Below, piece after piece: positions 1 to 6,051 of a DNA stretch of 9,416 nucleotides. The stretch comes from JANMDR01 sp031376425. Its GTDB lineage: Bacteria; Pseudomonadota; Gammaproteobacteria; Burkholderiales; Usitatibacteraceae. The notes below the pieces were generated by a model. That model saw nothing but the letters and a program-made list of their open reading frames with translations, made no database searches and had not been told where the DNA came from. Both the position numbers and the translations under genes were made by a program. Position 1 is the first letter of the stretch, and every line of letters begins with the position of its first letter. The stretch spans positions 1 through 9,416 of the forward strand of contig JANMDR010000208.1 in assembly GCA_031376425.1 (NCBI GenBank). Direction: 5' to 3'.

Positions 1-300
1 CACACCAACCGCCGCCACCGCCACCAGCGGCCCCAAAATAGGCATGGTCGCCAAGGCAACAGCAACACCAATAGCACCACCCAGTGCCGCACCCGTCAAC
101 GCACCTTCAGCCCCTTCCTGCGCCGCCGCTTCTGTAGCAACTTCACTAATTGGAGTCGTTTGCGCCGCCGCGACCTGCTCCGGCAAATCCACTAAAAAAG
201 AGGCAGTCTGTTCCGGTATAAAGCCAGCACTCGATAAGTCTGCTAATGCCCGTTGCGCCGCATTGGCATCCTGAAAATTGCCATTGATGATTATGCTCAT
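1..300 (-). CDS. Glycine-zipper, YflT-like stress protein, N-terminal part (partial)
   Basis: The frame is open for 100 codons from an ATG at 300 down to base 1, so the C-terminus lies outside the window. A GGAG ribosome binding site stands 7 bases upstream of the ATG. Residues 1-40 (NGNFQDANAAQRALADLSSAGF, in two short blocks) have the pattern of the YflT/general-stress-protein-17M type domain: a phenylalanine followed by alternating alanine positions, then L-x4-GF. Residues 65-100 are rich in small residues with GxxxG-like spacing (GALTGAALGGAIGVAVA), which is a glycine-zipper membrane-interacting segment. Proteins of this layout are common in betaproteobacteria and are usually annotated as hypothetical or stress-related. 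The biochemical role is unknown. No signal peptide is visible. The region upstream (301-360, read on the minus strand) has no convincing consensus promoter. Confidence 0.75.
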   Translation of the reverse strand, partial: MSIIINGNFQDANAAQRALADLSSAGFIPEQTASFLVDLPEQVAAAQTTPISEVATEAAAQEGAEGALTGAALGGAIGVAVALATMPILGPLVAVAAVGV

Positions 301-575
301 TTTGACTCCGCAGAGAATGTTAAAAATTAACCAACCCTATGTTGAAGCCAAAACGAATTGTTCTCTGTGCGTTAGCGCGCTTAGGCGCAACCATTTTGCG
401 TAAGAAAAAGAAAGCGATCAGTGTAATATTCCGGCCTTCGCCAGTTGCTCCCCAATTTACATGGAGTGGCGCTATTATCGATTTAATTTATTTAAACGAA
501 CGCCCTACTAAGTTATATTTATTAAAGGCGCGCCAATATTAAACTTGCAATATGTTAATGCATGGTCACAAAAAG
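301..575. other. Intergenic, no gene recognised
   Basis: This stretch holds the ribosome binding site of the leftmost minus-strand gene and an A+T-rich segment (roughly 470-560). A 67-codon plus-strand frame at 339-542 has no ribosome binding site, no recognisable domain and unremarkable composition, so I do not call it a gene. I see no RNA gene or repeat here. Confidence 0.5.
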
Positions 576-610
576 AAAAACGAAGAGTAGCAAAGCTACT
601 CTTCGTTTTT
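576..610 (-). terminator. Perfect 16-bp hairpin terminator behind the tRNA-Asn fragment
   Basis: The arms at 576-591 and 595-610 are perfect reverse complements around a 3-base AAA loop. One arm ends in a run of T and the other begins with a run of A, so the hairpin can work in both directions. It begins 4 bases beyond the CCA of the tRNA fragment, so it is most simply the native tRNA terminator, read on the minus strand. The T-run continues past the stem on that strand. Confidence 0.9.
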
Positions 611-614
611 AATT

Positions 615-669
615 TGGCTCCCCGACCTAGACTCGAACCAGGGACCTGCGGATTAACAGTCCGTCGCTC
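615..669 (-). tRNA. tRNA-Asn(GUU), 3' fragment lacking the 5' end
   Basis: Read on the minus strand, the segment contains the 3' half of the D stem (GAGC, 669-666), an anticodon arm with GTT at 657-655 inside CTGTTAA, the variable loop, a T arm with TTCGA, the acceptor strand TCGGGGA, discriminator G and an encoded CCA ending at 615. The 5' acceptor strand (expected TCCCCGA), bases 8-9, the 5' D stem and the D loop with its GG are all absent. The sequence above 669 shows no match to them, so no cloverleaf can form. The T stem carries one G-T wobble. It is therefore not a functional tRNA as it stands. It is best read as the displaced 3' end of a tRNA gene, which is the usual attachment-site scar of an integrative element. 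Translated frames over it are shadows. Confidence 0.8.
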
Positions 670-803
670 GTTACACTTCTTTGAAAACCGCACCACTCCT
701 TTAATACTACCATCAGTTGACATATGGGTGCAATTTTAATTTTCGACCTTACCTGGAAAGTTCAAGTAAACAGTGCTGTCTCTACTTTTGGCAGTCCTGC
801 TTT

Positions 804-811
804 ACGACTTA
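804..811 (+). promoter_or_regulatory. CGACTTA motif upstream of the small exported-protein gene
   Basis: CGACTTA lies 78 bases before the ATG at 883, close to the 75-base distance of the same 7-mer from the gene at 2308. Unlike the copies at 2211, 3654 and 5934, it has no TGAAC at the matching upstream distance (783-787 reads TACTT) and the base before it is A, not G. It may be a degenerate or unrelated copy. The rest of 670-882 contains a TTGACA at 717-722 without a good partner, and nothing else I can name. Confidence 0.3.
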
Positions 812-882
812 GCTTGCTGGGTAGTTAAACAAACGCTACCGCAAGACCATTCCCCCTACGTTTTATAATGAGGATTCAAACC

Positions 883-1205
883 ATGAAAACCAATTATTTA
901 CAAATGCTTGCCACACTCACTACTGCCTTAGCGCTCAGCACTGCTGCCTTAGTGGGTAGCGCCATCGCTGCTGACTTCAATCCCCAGCCGGATCCACCGG
1001 GTAAAACCCAAAACGACGATGCGGCGAAGCGTAATCAAAATGGATACGCCGTAGCAACACCAGCTGAAAAATGCGGCCACAACCACCTGCTGACAAGGTG
1101 GTGAAGAAAACCGAAACACGTACTGCCGCCGAACTAAAACAGTTAGCACTAGACAAAAAATTGAACGCACCTGCAATGGATGCTGCTGCGTGCACCAACA
1201 AATAG
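883..1205 (+). pseudogene. Small exported protein of about 107 residues, disrupted by a one-base frameshift
   Basis: An ATG at 883 is preceded 8 bases upstream by GAGGA, a good ribosome binding site. It is preferred to the in-frame ATG at 868, which overlaps that site. Residues 1-30 form a typical signal peptide (Lys-3, hydrophobic core, cleavage near AIA-A). The mature protein begins DFNPQPDPPGK, followed by a charged, low-complexity stretch. At the A-run 1067-1071 the frame goes out of register and stops at 1104 after ten unrelated residues. The -1 frame from 1071 continues for 44 sensible codons (rich in K, A, T, with one cysteine near the end) to TAG at 1205. Adding one A to the run restores a single reading frame. 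A deletion, a sequencing error at the homopolymer, or slippage on the A-run could each explain it. The function is unknown. Confidence 0.55.
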
Positions 1206-1357
1206 CACTCACCTGAGTTCAACTGCAATTTTTAGGTTAAAGCAATCCCATGAAAATTTCAGGTGCAACCGCCGCCCTGCGCTTAAACTAATTTACTTTT
1301 ATGTTTTTGCTGACAATGAAGCGGAGCTATCGTAACGGCATTCCACGCCAGCACCCA

Positions 1358-1393
1358 CCTCATCGTGGCGCGACTTACTGCGTCATGATGAGG
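1358..1393. other. Imperfect 13-bp inverted repeat with CGACTTA in its loop
   Basis: The arms 1358-1370 and 1381-1393 pair over 13 positions with two G-T wobbles. The 10-base loop starts exactly with CGACTTA. The hairpin lies between two converging genes (ends at 1205 and 1463). It has no T-run on either strand, so it is not a classical terminator. The rest of the 1206-1462 gap holds no gene I would defend. Confidence 0.45.
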
Positions 1394-1462
1394 CAAAATT
1401 AGCGCGCGGATCATTCACGCCCTGTGTCGGCTTGACGCTTGCTAATAATTTGGGTTGATGCT

Positions 1463-2038
1463 CTATCGTTGATAGGCTTCCCGTGTTGTTGCGTATTCCG
1501 GCGTTTGTAATCCTGAACGTACTATGCTTACGTTCATGGTGATAACGTTGTGCCATTCGTTGCCCGGATTGTGTATCCAATACTGGATCACACCGTTGGC
1601 GGCGACCTTTAAGGTATAGCAGCTCGGTTCATCCCTGAAGGCTGTGCTGACCACAACACAAAGTAGGTTTTCTTTCAAACTCCACGTGCCTGTAGCTTCA
1701 TATTCTGCGGTGCGCTGTGAATACGTATCCCGCGAAATATAGGCACCATCAGGGCTGAAATAGGTGTAAGTGGTGAAGTATGGTTTTGTGTCGTCTATTG
1801 CTTTTCGATACTCTTGCACATGGCTGTTACCAGAGAGCAGCAGACGGAGTGCATCGCCAGTAACGGCCTGTGCCGGGGCTGCGACGCGACTCGCGTCTTG
1901 ATTTGTCACCAGTGCGGCGCTATTGGCGTGGGCTCGTTGACGTGCAAAGTTAGCGTTATCGGAATACATCATTTCGCAACCGGAGGTGGCGATTGCGACC
2001 GCCGCAAAAAAAGGACAAAGCATAGTGTTTGGCTTCAT
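1463..2038 (-). CDS. Putative lipoprotein with a small two-cysteine beta domain
   Basis: The frame is open much further upstream, but residue 55 of the long frame is the start of MKPNTMLCPF, a lipoprotein-like leader. I therefore place the start at 2038, giving 191 residues. The leader runs to Cys21 in the context ATSGC. Threonine at -3 is atypical for a lipobox, so lipidation is uncertain. Residues 22-60 are a low-complexity linker. Residues 62-191 form a compact domain: LLSGN, then YFSPDGAY, then GTWSL followed by LLC (Cys127) and SCY (Cys140). This order (SGN, DG, GxW, C...C) resembles the DUF995-like small secreted domains of proteobacteria, and I rate that as a resemblance only. There is no strong ribosome binding site before 2038. 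The gene converges on the gene at 883 and is divergent from the gene at 2308. Its function is unknown. Confidence 0.65.
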   Translation of the reverse strand: MKPNTMLCPFFAAVAIATSGCEMMYSDNANFARQRAHANSAALVTNQDASRVAAPAQAVTGDALRLLLSGNSHVQEYRKAIDDTKPYFTTYTYFSPDGAYISRDTYSQRTAEYEATGTWSLKENLLCVVVSTAFRDEPSCYTLKVAANGVIQYWIHNPGNEWHNVITMNVSIVRSGLQTPEYATTREAYQR

Positions 2039-2210
2039 GACGTGGAGTACTTTCCAAAAATATAGCGGCGTTGAACGGACGGGTAAGTTTGTACTGCGCC
2101 GACTAAATTCTTGATAAGTATGCATCCGAATCAGCCAAACCCAATACCTTGGGTCGCAACACAACGTGATTAGGTTCAATACAACAACAAGTTGATTCAT
2201 AAAAATTTAT

Positions 2211-2239
2211 TGAACGCCCCGCAGCCGCGTGGCGACTTA
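2211..2239 (+). promoter_or_regulatory. TGAAC-N16-GCGACTTA element, candidate ECF-type promoter
   Basis: TGAAC at 2211-2215 and CGACTTA at 2233-2239 are separated by 17 bases, the last of which is G. The layout matches a -35 ending in AAC and a -10 beginning with CG, as in many extracytoplasmic-function sigma promoters. The same two blocks at the same spacing recur at 3654 and 5934. Transcription starting just beyond 2239 would give a leader of about 60 bases before the ATG at 2308. Confidence 0.5.
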
Positions 2240-2307
2240 AACGTGTAAAGGCGCAACGCTCACCGAAGCCCAGTGCCACCAACAACTAAACCATTACCGA
2301 GAAAAAA

Positions 2308-3015
2308 ATGAAAACCACCGCAGCCTTAACAGTACTAGCCGCAGCCATCGCTGCTACGCTATCAATTGCCGCCCAAGCGCAAAACCCTGTCGTTTCCACA
2401 GGTGGTAAGCTGGTGGTGACAGGCGAAACAGCACCGGGAAAAATACTGTCTATTATCGTACCTACCACATCATTTACGGGCGACCAAGACCTGCCCGTGC
2501 ACGTCATGGGCGGTGGCAAGGTTTGCCGGTTTCACTTAGTCGTAATCAATACCGACACCAATAAAGAAAGCTATTTTCCTCACACCGAAAAATTTCCTGT
2601 TTTAACGCATACGCAACTGCCCTTAGCGCAATTTCCACACGGCAACTACAAAGTAGCCGCAATGGCTTGGGATAGCGATAAAACTTCTGGCATGGCCTGC
2701 CAAGGCGGTGGTACATACACCGCATTTACCATTGCTCGACCCAAAATTGTTATGCCAACCGACTGGCCAAAAATTACTGAGCTAGCCCTTGCCGCTGGAA
2801 AATCTACCGCCGCCAACACTTATCGTCCCGACGAAAGTCTTAACTACACGGTTGTAGGCAGCAACAACAAACAATGCGGATGGACACTACAAGCTACCGA
2901 CGGCAACGGCCAAACCACCAACCTTGGCATAGGCAAGAGCTTCACCTCCGCTGCAGTGAGTTTGAGTGCATTTAAAGAAGGCAGCTACACTTACAGCAAA
3001 AACAACAGCTGCTGA
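2308..3015 (+). CDS. Exported Ig-like domain protein, N-terminal part (frameshifted gene)
   Basis: The ATG at 2308 opens a clear signal peptide (MKTTAALTVL through AQAQ, cleaved near residue 25). The ribosome binding site is only a weak GAGA. Two beta-rich modules follow. Residues about 55-145 contain VHVMGGGKVCRF (Cys73) and a partner Cys131 after HGNYKVAAM. Residues about 155-235 contain LNYTVVGSNNKQCGW (Cys190). Each has the pattern hydrophobic strand, G, C, strand, and later G-x-Y plus a second Cys, as in bacterial Ig-like beta-sandwich domains with one disulfide. The frame ends at TGA 3013-3015 after an off-pattern tail (TYSKNNSC). The expected second half of module 2 is in the next frame from about 2990. 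The complete protein would be about 395 residues. It is probably periplasmic or surface-exposed. Ligand and function are unknown. Confidence 0.7.
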   Translation: MKTTAALTVLAAAIAATLSIAAQAQNPVVSTGGKLVVTGETAPGKILSIIVPTTSFTGDQDLPVHVMGGGKVCRFHLVVINTDTNKESYFPHTEKFPVLTHTQLPLAQFPHGNYKVAAMAWDSDKTSGMACQGGGTYTAFTIARPKIVMPTDWPKITELALAAGKSTAANTYRPDESLNYTVVGSNNKQCGWTLQATDGNGQTTNLGIGKSFTSAAVSLSAFKEGSYTYSKNNSC

Positions 3016-3493
3016 TGACAATCAAGGCGTTACATCTTGCCTAGGCACCGCCAGCAAAAAAATCACGATCATCGCCACACCTGGAAAAATTACTGACGTG
3101 AAGCTATACGCTTTTGGCTTACACGGCGATGGCACAGGTATTGATAAATGGTTAGACGACGGCAATACCGCGGCTTATTTTCCGTTGGCACCTCTCATCA
3201 ATATCGCCATTCCCGACAACGGCTTTCTAAAAATTACCCCCATTATTAGCGGCCCAACCTGTGGATACAGCATGACGGCGCAGTCAAGTAACGGTGGCAA
3301 GTTTGAGCTGCCATTTTTAGCCCACACAGCAAATGTAACCGACAAACTACCAGCCCTAAAATATACGGCAGATAAAACACTGGTGACGGTAACAATTAAA
3401 GGTGCTGGCGCTCCTCAACTAGCCTGCGAAGGCTCTGTTAGCAAATTTATCTGGGTACAAGACGATCCAAAGCTACCGCCAGAAACTAAGTAA
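2990..3493 (+). CDS. Exported Ig-like domain protein, C-terminal part (continuation in +1 frame)
   Basis: Homology-like continuity runs from LTAKTTAADDNQ (2990 on) to TAA at 3491-3493, 167 codons in the frame +1 to that of the gene start. It supplies the missing second cysteine of module 2 (VTSCLG). It then encodes module 3: FLKITPIISGPTCGYSM with its first Cys, and LACEGSVSK with its second. A start of its own is unlikely, because the ATG at 2966 has no ribosome binding site and yields no signal peptide, while the fold boundary lies upstream. One surplus base or two missing bases near 2980-2992 would explain the shift. There is no homopolymer here, so a simple sequencing slip is less obvious than at 1067. 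A perfect terminator follows 32 bases after the stop. Confidence 0.65.
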   Translation, partial: LTAKTTAADDNQGVTSCLGTASKKITIIATPGKITDVKLYAFGLHGDGTGIDKWLDDGNTAAYFPLAPLINIAIPDNGFLKITPIISGPTCGYSMTAQSSNGGKFELPFLAHTANVTDKLPALKYTADKTLVTVTIKGAGAPQLACEGSVSKFIWVQDDPKLPPETK

Positions 3494-3525
3494 GCATAAA
3501 AATCATCTTTTTAAATTAACTAACT

Positions 3526-3567
3526 GGCTGTAGATGCCTTAAATAAAGGCATCTACAGCCGCTTTTT
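3526..3567 (+). terminator. Perfect 15-bp rho-independent terminator
   Basis: The arms 3526-3540 and 3546-3560 are perfect reverse complements around the loop AAATA, followed by GCTTTTT. It ends the transcript of the frameshifted Ig-like gene. Confidence 0.93.
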
Positions 3568-3653
3568 ACAACCAATAGTAACGCCAGTGGTTGAAATTCA
3601 AGATAAGCTCAAAACCGTTCATCGTCCCATTCTTACCGCCAACGCCTTCGCCC

Positions 3654-3682
3654 TGAACGCCCTTCGTTCACACCGCGACTTA
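3654..3682 (+). promoter_or_regulatory. TGAAC-N16-GCGACTTA element, second copy
   Basis: TGAAC at 3654-3658 and CGACTTA at 3676-3682 have the same 22-base offset as the copy at 2211. The identity with that copy extends to TGAACGCCC. TGAACG at 3654-3659 is also one arm of a perfect inverted repeat with CGTTCA at 3665-3670, a possible binding site for a dimeric regulator overlapping the upstream half. A start just beyond 3682 would give a leader of roughly 160 bases before the beta-helix gene. Confidence 0.5.
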
Positions 3683-3757
3683 GTGGCGAAGCGAATCAAA
3701 TCAGGCGTCATCACTAGTTCAACCTTAGTTAATGGCCAGTAGATGCTCTGAAAATTC

Positions 3758-3793
3758 GCTTCAACGTTAGCTTCAAAGTTGGCTTCAAAGTTA
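3758..3793 (+). repeat. Three tandem 12-base repeats in the leader of the beta-helix gene
   Basis: Three consecutive 12-mers read GCTTCAACGTTA, GCTTCAAAGTTG and GCTTCAAAGTTA. They lie between the candidate promoter at 3654-3682 and the ATG at 3849. The array is intergenic. The minus-strand frame across it (NFEAN-type peptide repeats) has no support as a gene. The remainder of 3568-3848 shows no gene. Confidence 0.8.
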
Positions 3794-3848
3794 GAGACGG
3801 CTGGTAGTAGCCTGCCGTCATCATTCACTTAGACAAATAGGAAAATTC

Positions 3849-5867
3849 ATGCATAAAATTCAACAAAAAATCCGTATTTTAAGTACGGTCGTGGCACTTC
3901 TAGGTGCCGCTGTTTGCAGTGTCGAAAGCGTTTCACTCGCCGCAAGCCTGGTGACAACGCCAGCCCGCATTGGTTTCTCATCGAAAACGGTAGGTTTTAA
4001 TGCCGTAAATGCACGCGCTGCAGGATCGTCTGAATTTGCTGAAATTGTTTTCATTGCCGCTGACGGCACGCTTAACGCCTCAGTGCCTATTGCCGTTACT
4101 TCAAGCAATTCAGCAAGCCTAAAAATTACCGCGCTCTCCCCCGCAAATGCATTGGGTAACTATCAGTTTTCTATCCCTGCAAATGCGAGCAGTGGCACGG
4201 TTACAGTAACGGCATCCGCAAATGTAGGCGGCGTAGCTTATGTACGCTCGCGTGATTTTCTAATCACAGCCGGCGTTGTACAAGCACCGCCACCCGCGCC
4301 CGTTCCAGTTGCGCTAGCCAACACCGTCACTCGCGCAGTAACGCCTACGATGAACGCTGATCAATCCGGTTGCGCCACGATCAATAACTATGACGTAGGC
4401 CCCGGGCAGACGTTTGCAGCTCTTGGTGAATTGCCGTGGAGCCGACTAAAAGGCTGCGACACGGTACGCATTTATCCCAAAGCAAATGGCGGCACCTATA
4501 ACGAGATGATGCTCATTTCAGCAGGAACTGACTTAGCGCCAACGGCACCGAATAAATTCATGCGCGTGATTGGCATGCCTGATCCTATAACGGGCGCGTT
4601 ACCCATCATTGACGGCACTAACGCCACCCAGCTAGAAACCTTAGCGGGCCAAGCCCCACGCACATTGCAATATCACGACAACGGCAGCGGCCACGCACTC
4701 TATAAGCTCGGTTTAGTCATGGTTGGTCCGCAAAGCGGCTACAACTACAACAATGGGCCTGCGGGCTATATTGGCATTGAAAACCTAGAAATTCGCAACG
4801 CCAACTACTTAGGTGCCTTTACCGATGCAAAAAACAACGTAGCAGCTGCCTATAGTTCCTTTGCAAGCTGTTTGTATGTTGAAGCAGCGGCGCATATTAT
4901 GATCAAAAATAACGTCCTGCACGATTGCGGTAACGGCTTGTTTATGAACTCGAAAAACAGTACCGTCGTTGAGCTATCACAAGATGTGTTGATAGAAGCC
5001 AATACGTTTTACAACAACAGCAATCCACCCATTGCTGGTGTGACCAACGGCTATCATGAACATAGTAGCTATACTGAAGCGCGCGACATTATTTTTCAGT
5101 ACAACTACTTTGGCGACGTAAAAGCGGGCGCATTCGGTGATTGTTTAAAAGACCGATCATCGGGTTTGATTGTTCGTTACAACACCTTTGCATCAACCTG
5201 CGGATTACAGCTAAACTTGATGGATTCAACCGGTGGACAAGCCCTAATTTGGGGCGATGCGGGTTATGCTAAAACGGAAGTTTATGGCAATTTATTTGAT
5301 CGAACACCAGCAATAGGTCAAGCCACAAACTTGATTTTATACGGCGGCGACAGCGGCATTACCGCACAATATCGGCAAGGTACACTCAGCTTTTATAACA
5401 ACACCATGGTTGTAAAAGGCGATGCCGGTCATGGCATTTATCCAGAAACCTTTCTCTTTAATTTGCAGTTAAAAAATGCGGTAGCCGATGTACGCAACAA
5501 TATCTTTCAAGCAACTCCCGTAACGTCGGGTGCCGCTGGAAAAATAGCGGTCATGGCGATTGGACCTGGCACCGTAAATATGACTACTAACTGGGTATCG
5601 CCCAACGCCGCGCAATTTTGGGTAGGGCATTTAAACGGGGCTGTCATCAACGGTTGGAACACTAACCTTGGCAGCAGCAATAAACCCCTGTTTGTAAACG
5701 AAGCTATGCACGATTACCGCCCCACTGCAGGTTCACCATTGGTCAACGCCGGTGCGCCATTGAATGGACTAACGAGCCCCACCGCACAGCCGGGTTCAGC
5801 GTTACCCGGCAGCATTAGTGCGCGTACGCAAGATGCCGTGATTGATATTGGCGCATTTGAATATTAG
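3849..5867 (+). CDS. Exported right-handed parallel beta-helix protein
   Basis: The ATG at 3849 has AGGA 7 bases upstream. Residues 1-32 are a signal peptide ending near SLAA. Residues about 33-143 form a beta-sandwich-like domain rich in S, T, A and V. Residues about 144-166 are a proline-rich hinge (PPPAPVPV). From about 175 the protein enters a family I recognise as right-handed parallel beta-helix proteins: VGPGQTFAALGELPWSRLKGCDTV, in which W and GCDTV are typical, then LPIIDGT, repeated NN-containing coils (IMIKNNVLHDCGNGLF, VLIEANTFYNN), YHEHSSYTEA, CLKDRSSGLIVRYNTF and LMDS. The end, YRPTAGSPLVNAG to DIGAFEY, is the classical C-terminal cap of this group. Such folds include polysaccharide lyases and other surface carbohydrate-active or adhesive proteins, but I cannot identify catalytic residues and do not claim lyase activity. 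It is a single gene between two terminators. Confidence 0.9.
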   Translation: MHKIQQKIRILSTVVALLGAAVCSVESVSLAASLVTTPARIGFSSKTVGFNAVNARAAGSSEFAEIVFIAADGTLNASVPIAVTSSNSASLKITALSPANALGNYQFSIPANASSGTVTVTASANVGGVAYVRSRDFLITAGVVQAPPPAPVPVALANTVTRAVTPTMNADQSGCATINNYDVGPGQTFAALGELPWSRLKGCDTVRIYPKANGGTYNEMMLISAGTDLAPTAPNKFMRVIGMPDPITGALPIIDGTNATQLETLAGQAPRTLQYHDNGSGHALYKLGLVMVGPQSGYNYNNGPAGYIGIENLEIRNANYLGAFTDAKNNVAAAYSSFASCLYVEAAAHIMIKNNVLHDCGNGLFMNSKNSTVVELSQDVLIEANTFYNNSNPPIAGVTNGYHEHSSYTEARDIIFQYNYFGDVKAGAFGDCLKDRSSGLIVRYNTFASTCGLQLNLMDSTGGQALIWGDAGYAKTEVYGNLFDRTPAIGQATNLILYGGDSGITAQYRQGTLSFYNNTMVVKGDAGHGIYPETFLFNLQLKNAVADVRNNIFQATPVTSGAAGKIAVMAIGPGTVNMTTNWVSPNAAQFWVGHLNGAVINGWNTNLGSSNKPLFVNEAMHDYRPTAGSPLVNAGAPLNGLTSPTAQPGSALPGSISARTQDAVIDIGAFEY

Positions 5868-5887
5868 GTCGAGTTAACTGCAGTACT

Positions 5888-5925
5888 AAATCCCTTTCGC
5901 TGGCAACGGCGAAAGGGATTTTTAT
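5888..5925 (+). terminator. Perfect 13-bp rho-independent terminator
   Basis: The arms 5888-5900 and 5909-5921 are perfect reverse complements around an 8-base loop, followed by TTTA. It closes the beta-helix transcript and is followed within 10 bases by the next TGAAC block. Confidence 0.9.
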
Positions 5926-5933
5926 TTGCGGAT

Positions 5934-5962
5934 TGAACCTGTTTGAATGTCGCTGCGACTTA
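5934..5962 (+). promoter_or_regulatory. TGAAC-N16-GCGACTTA element, third copy
   Basis: TGAAC at 5934-5938 and CGACTTA at 5956-5962 have the same offset as the two earlier copies. The intervening 16 bases are unrelated to those of the other copies, as expected for promoter half-sites rather than a copied repeat. CGACTTA is also flanked by a short hairpin, GCTG (5952-5955) and CAGC (5964-5967). The leader to the ATG at 6052 would be about 85 bases. Confidence 0.5.
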
Positions 5963-6051
5963 ACAGCATGGCGTGTCCCGAAAAGCGGGAACTAAACACC
6001 AAATCAAATTCTTTGCCTCATAAAAAAACCGTTCTCTCTAAGGAAATAAAA

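Noticed and set aside
717..722. Perfect TTGACA
   Set aside because: No acceptable -10 sequence 16-18 bases downstream and 160 bases from the nearest start.
508..739. Open frames on both strands across the tRNA fragment
   Set aside because: They contain the familiar spurious translations of tRNA 3' halves and have no ribosome binding site.
864..869. Perfect TATAAT before the gene at 883
   Set aside because: No -35 partner at a suitable distance, and the transcript would begin inside the ribosome binding site.
1071..1205. Independent start at ATG 1071
   Set aside because: No ribosome binding site; the sequence is better explained as the continuation of the gene at 883 after a frameshift.
1210..1265. 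Inverted repeat CACCTGA/TCAGGTG
   Set aside because: The 42-base loop is too long for a terminator, there is no T-run, and seven bases can pair by chance.
1814..2065. 83-codon plus-strand frame rich in cysteine
   Set aside because: Antisense to the lipoprotein gene; the cysteines come from the reverse reading of alanine-rich codons.
3619..3828. Minus-strand frame with NFEAN peptide repeats
   Set aside because: The repeats come from the 12-base DNA array; no ribosome binding site or signal.
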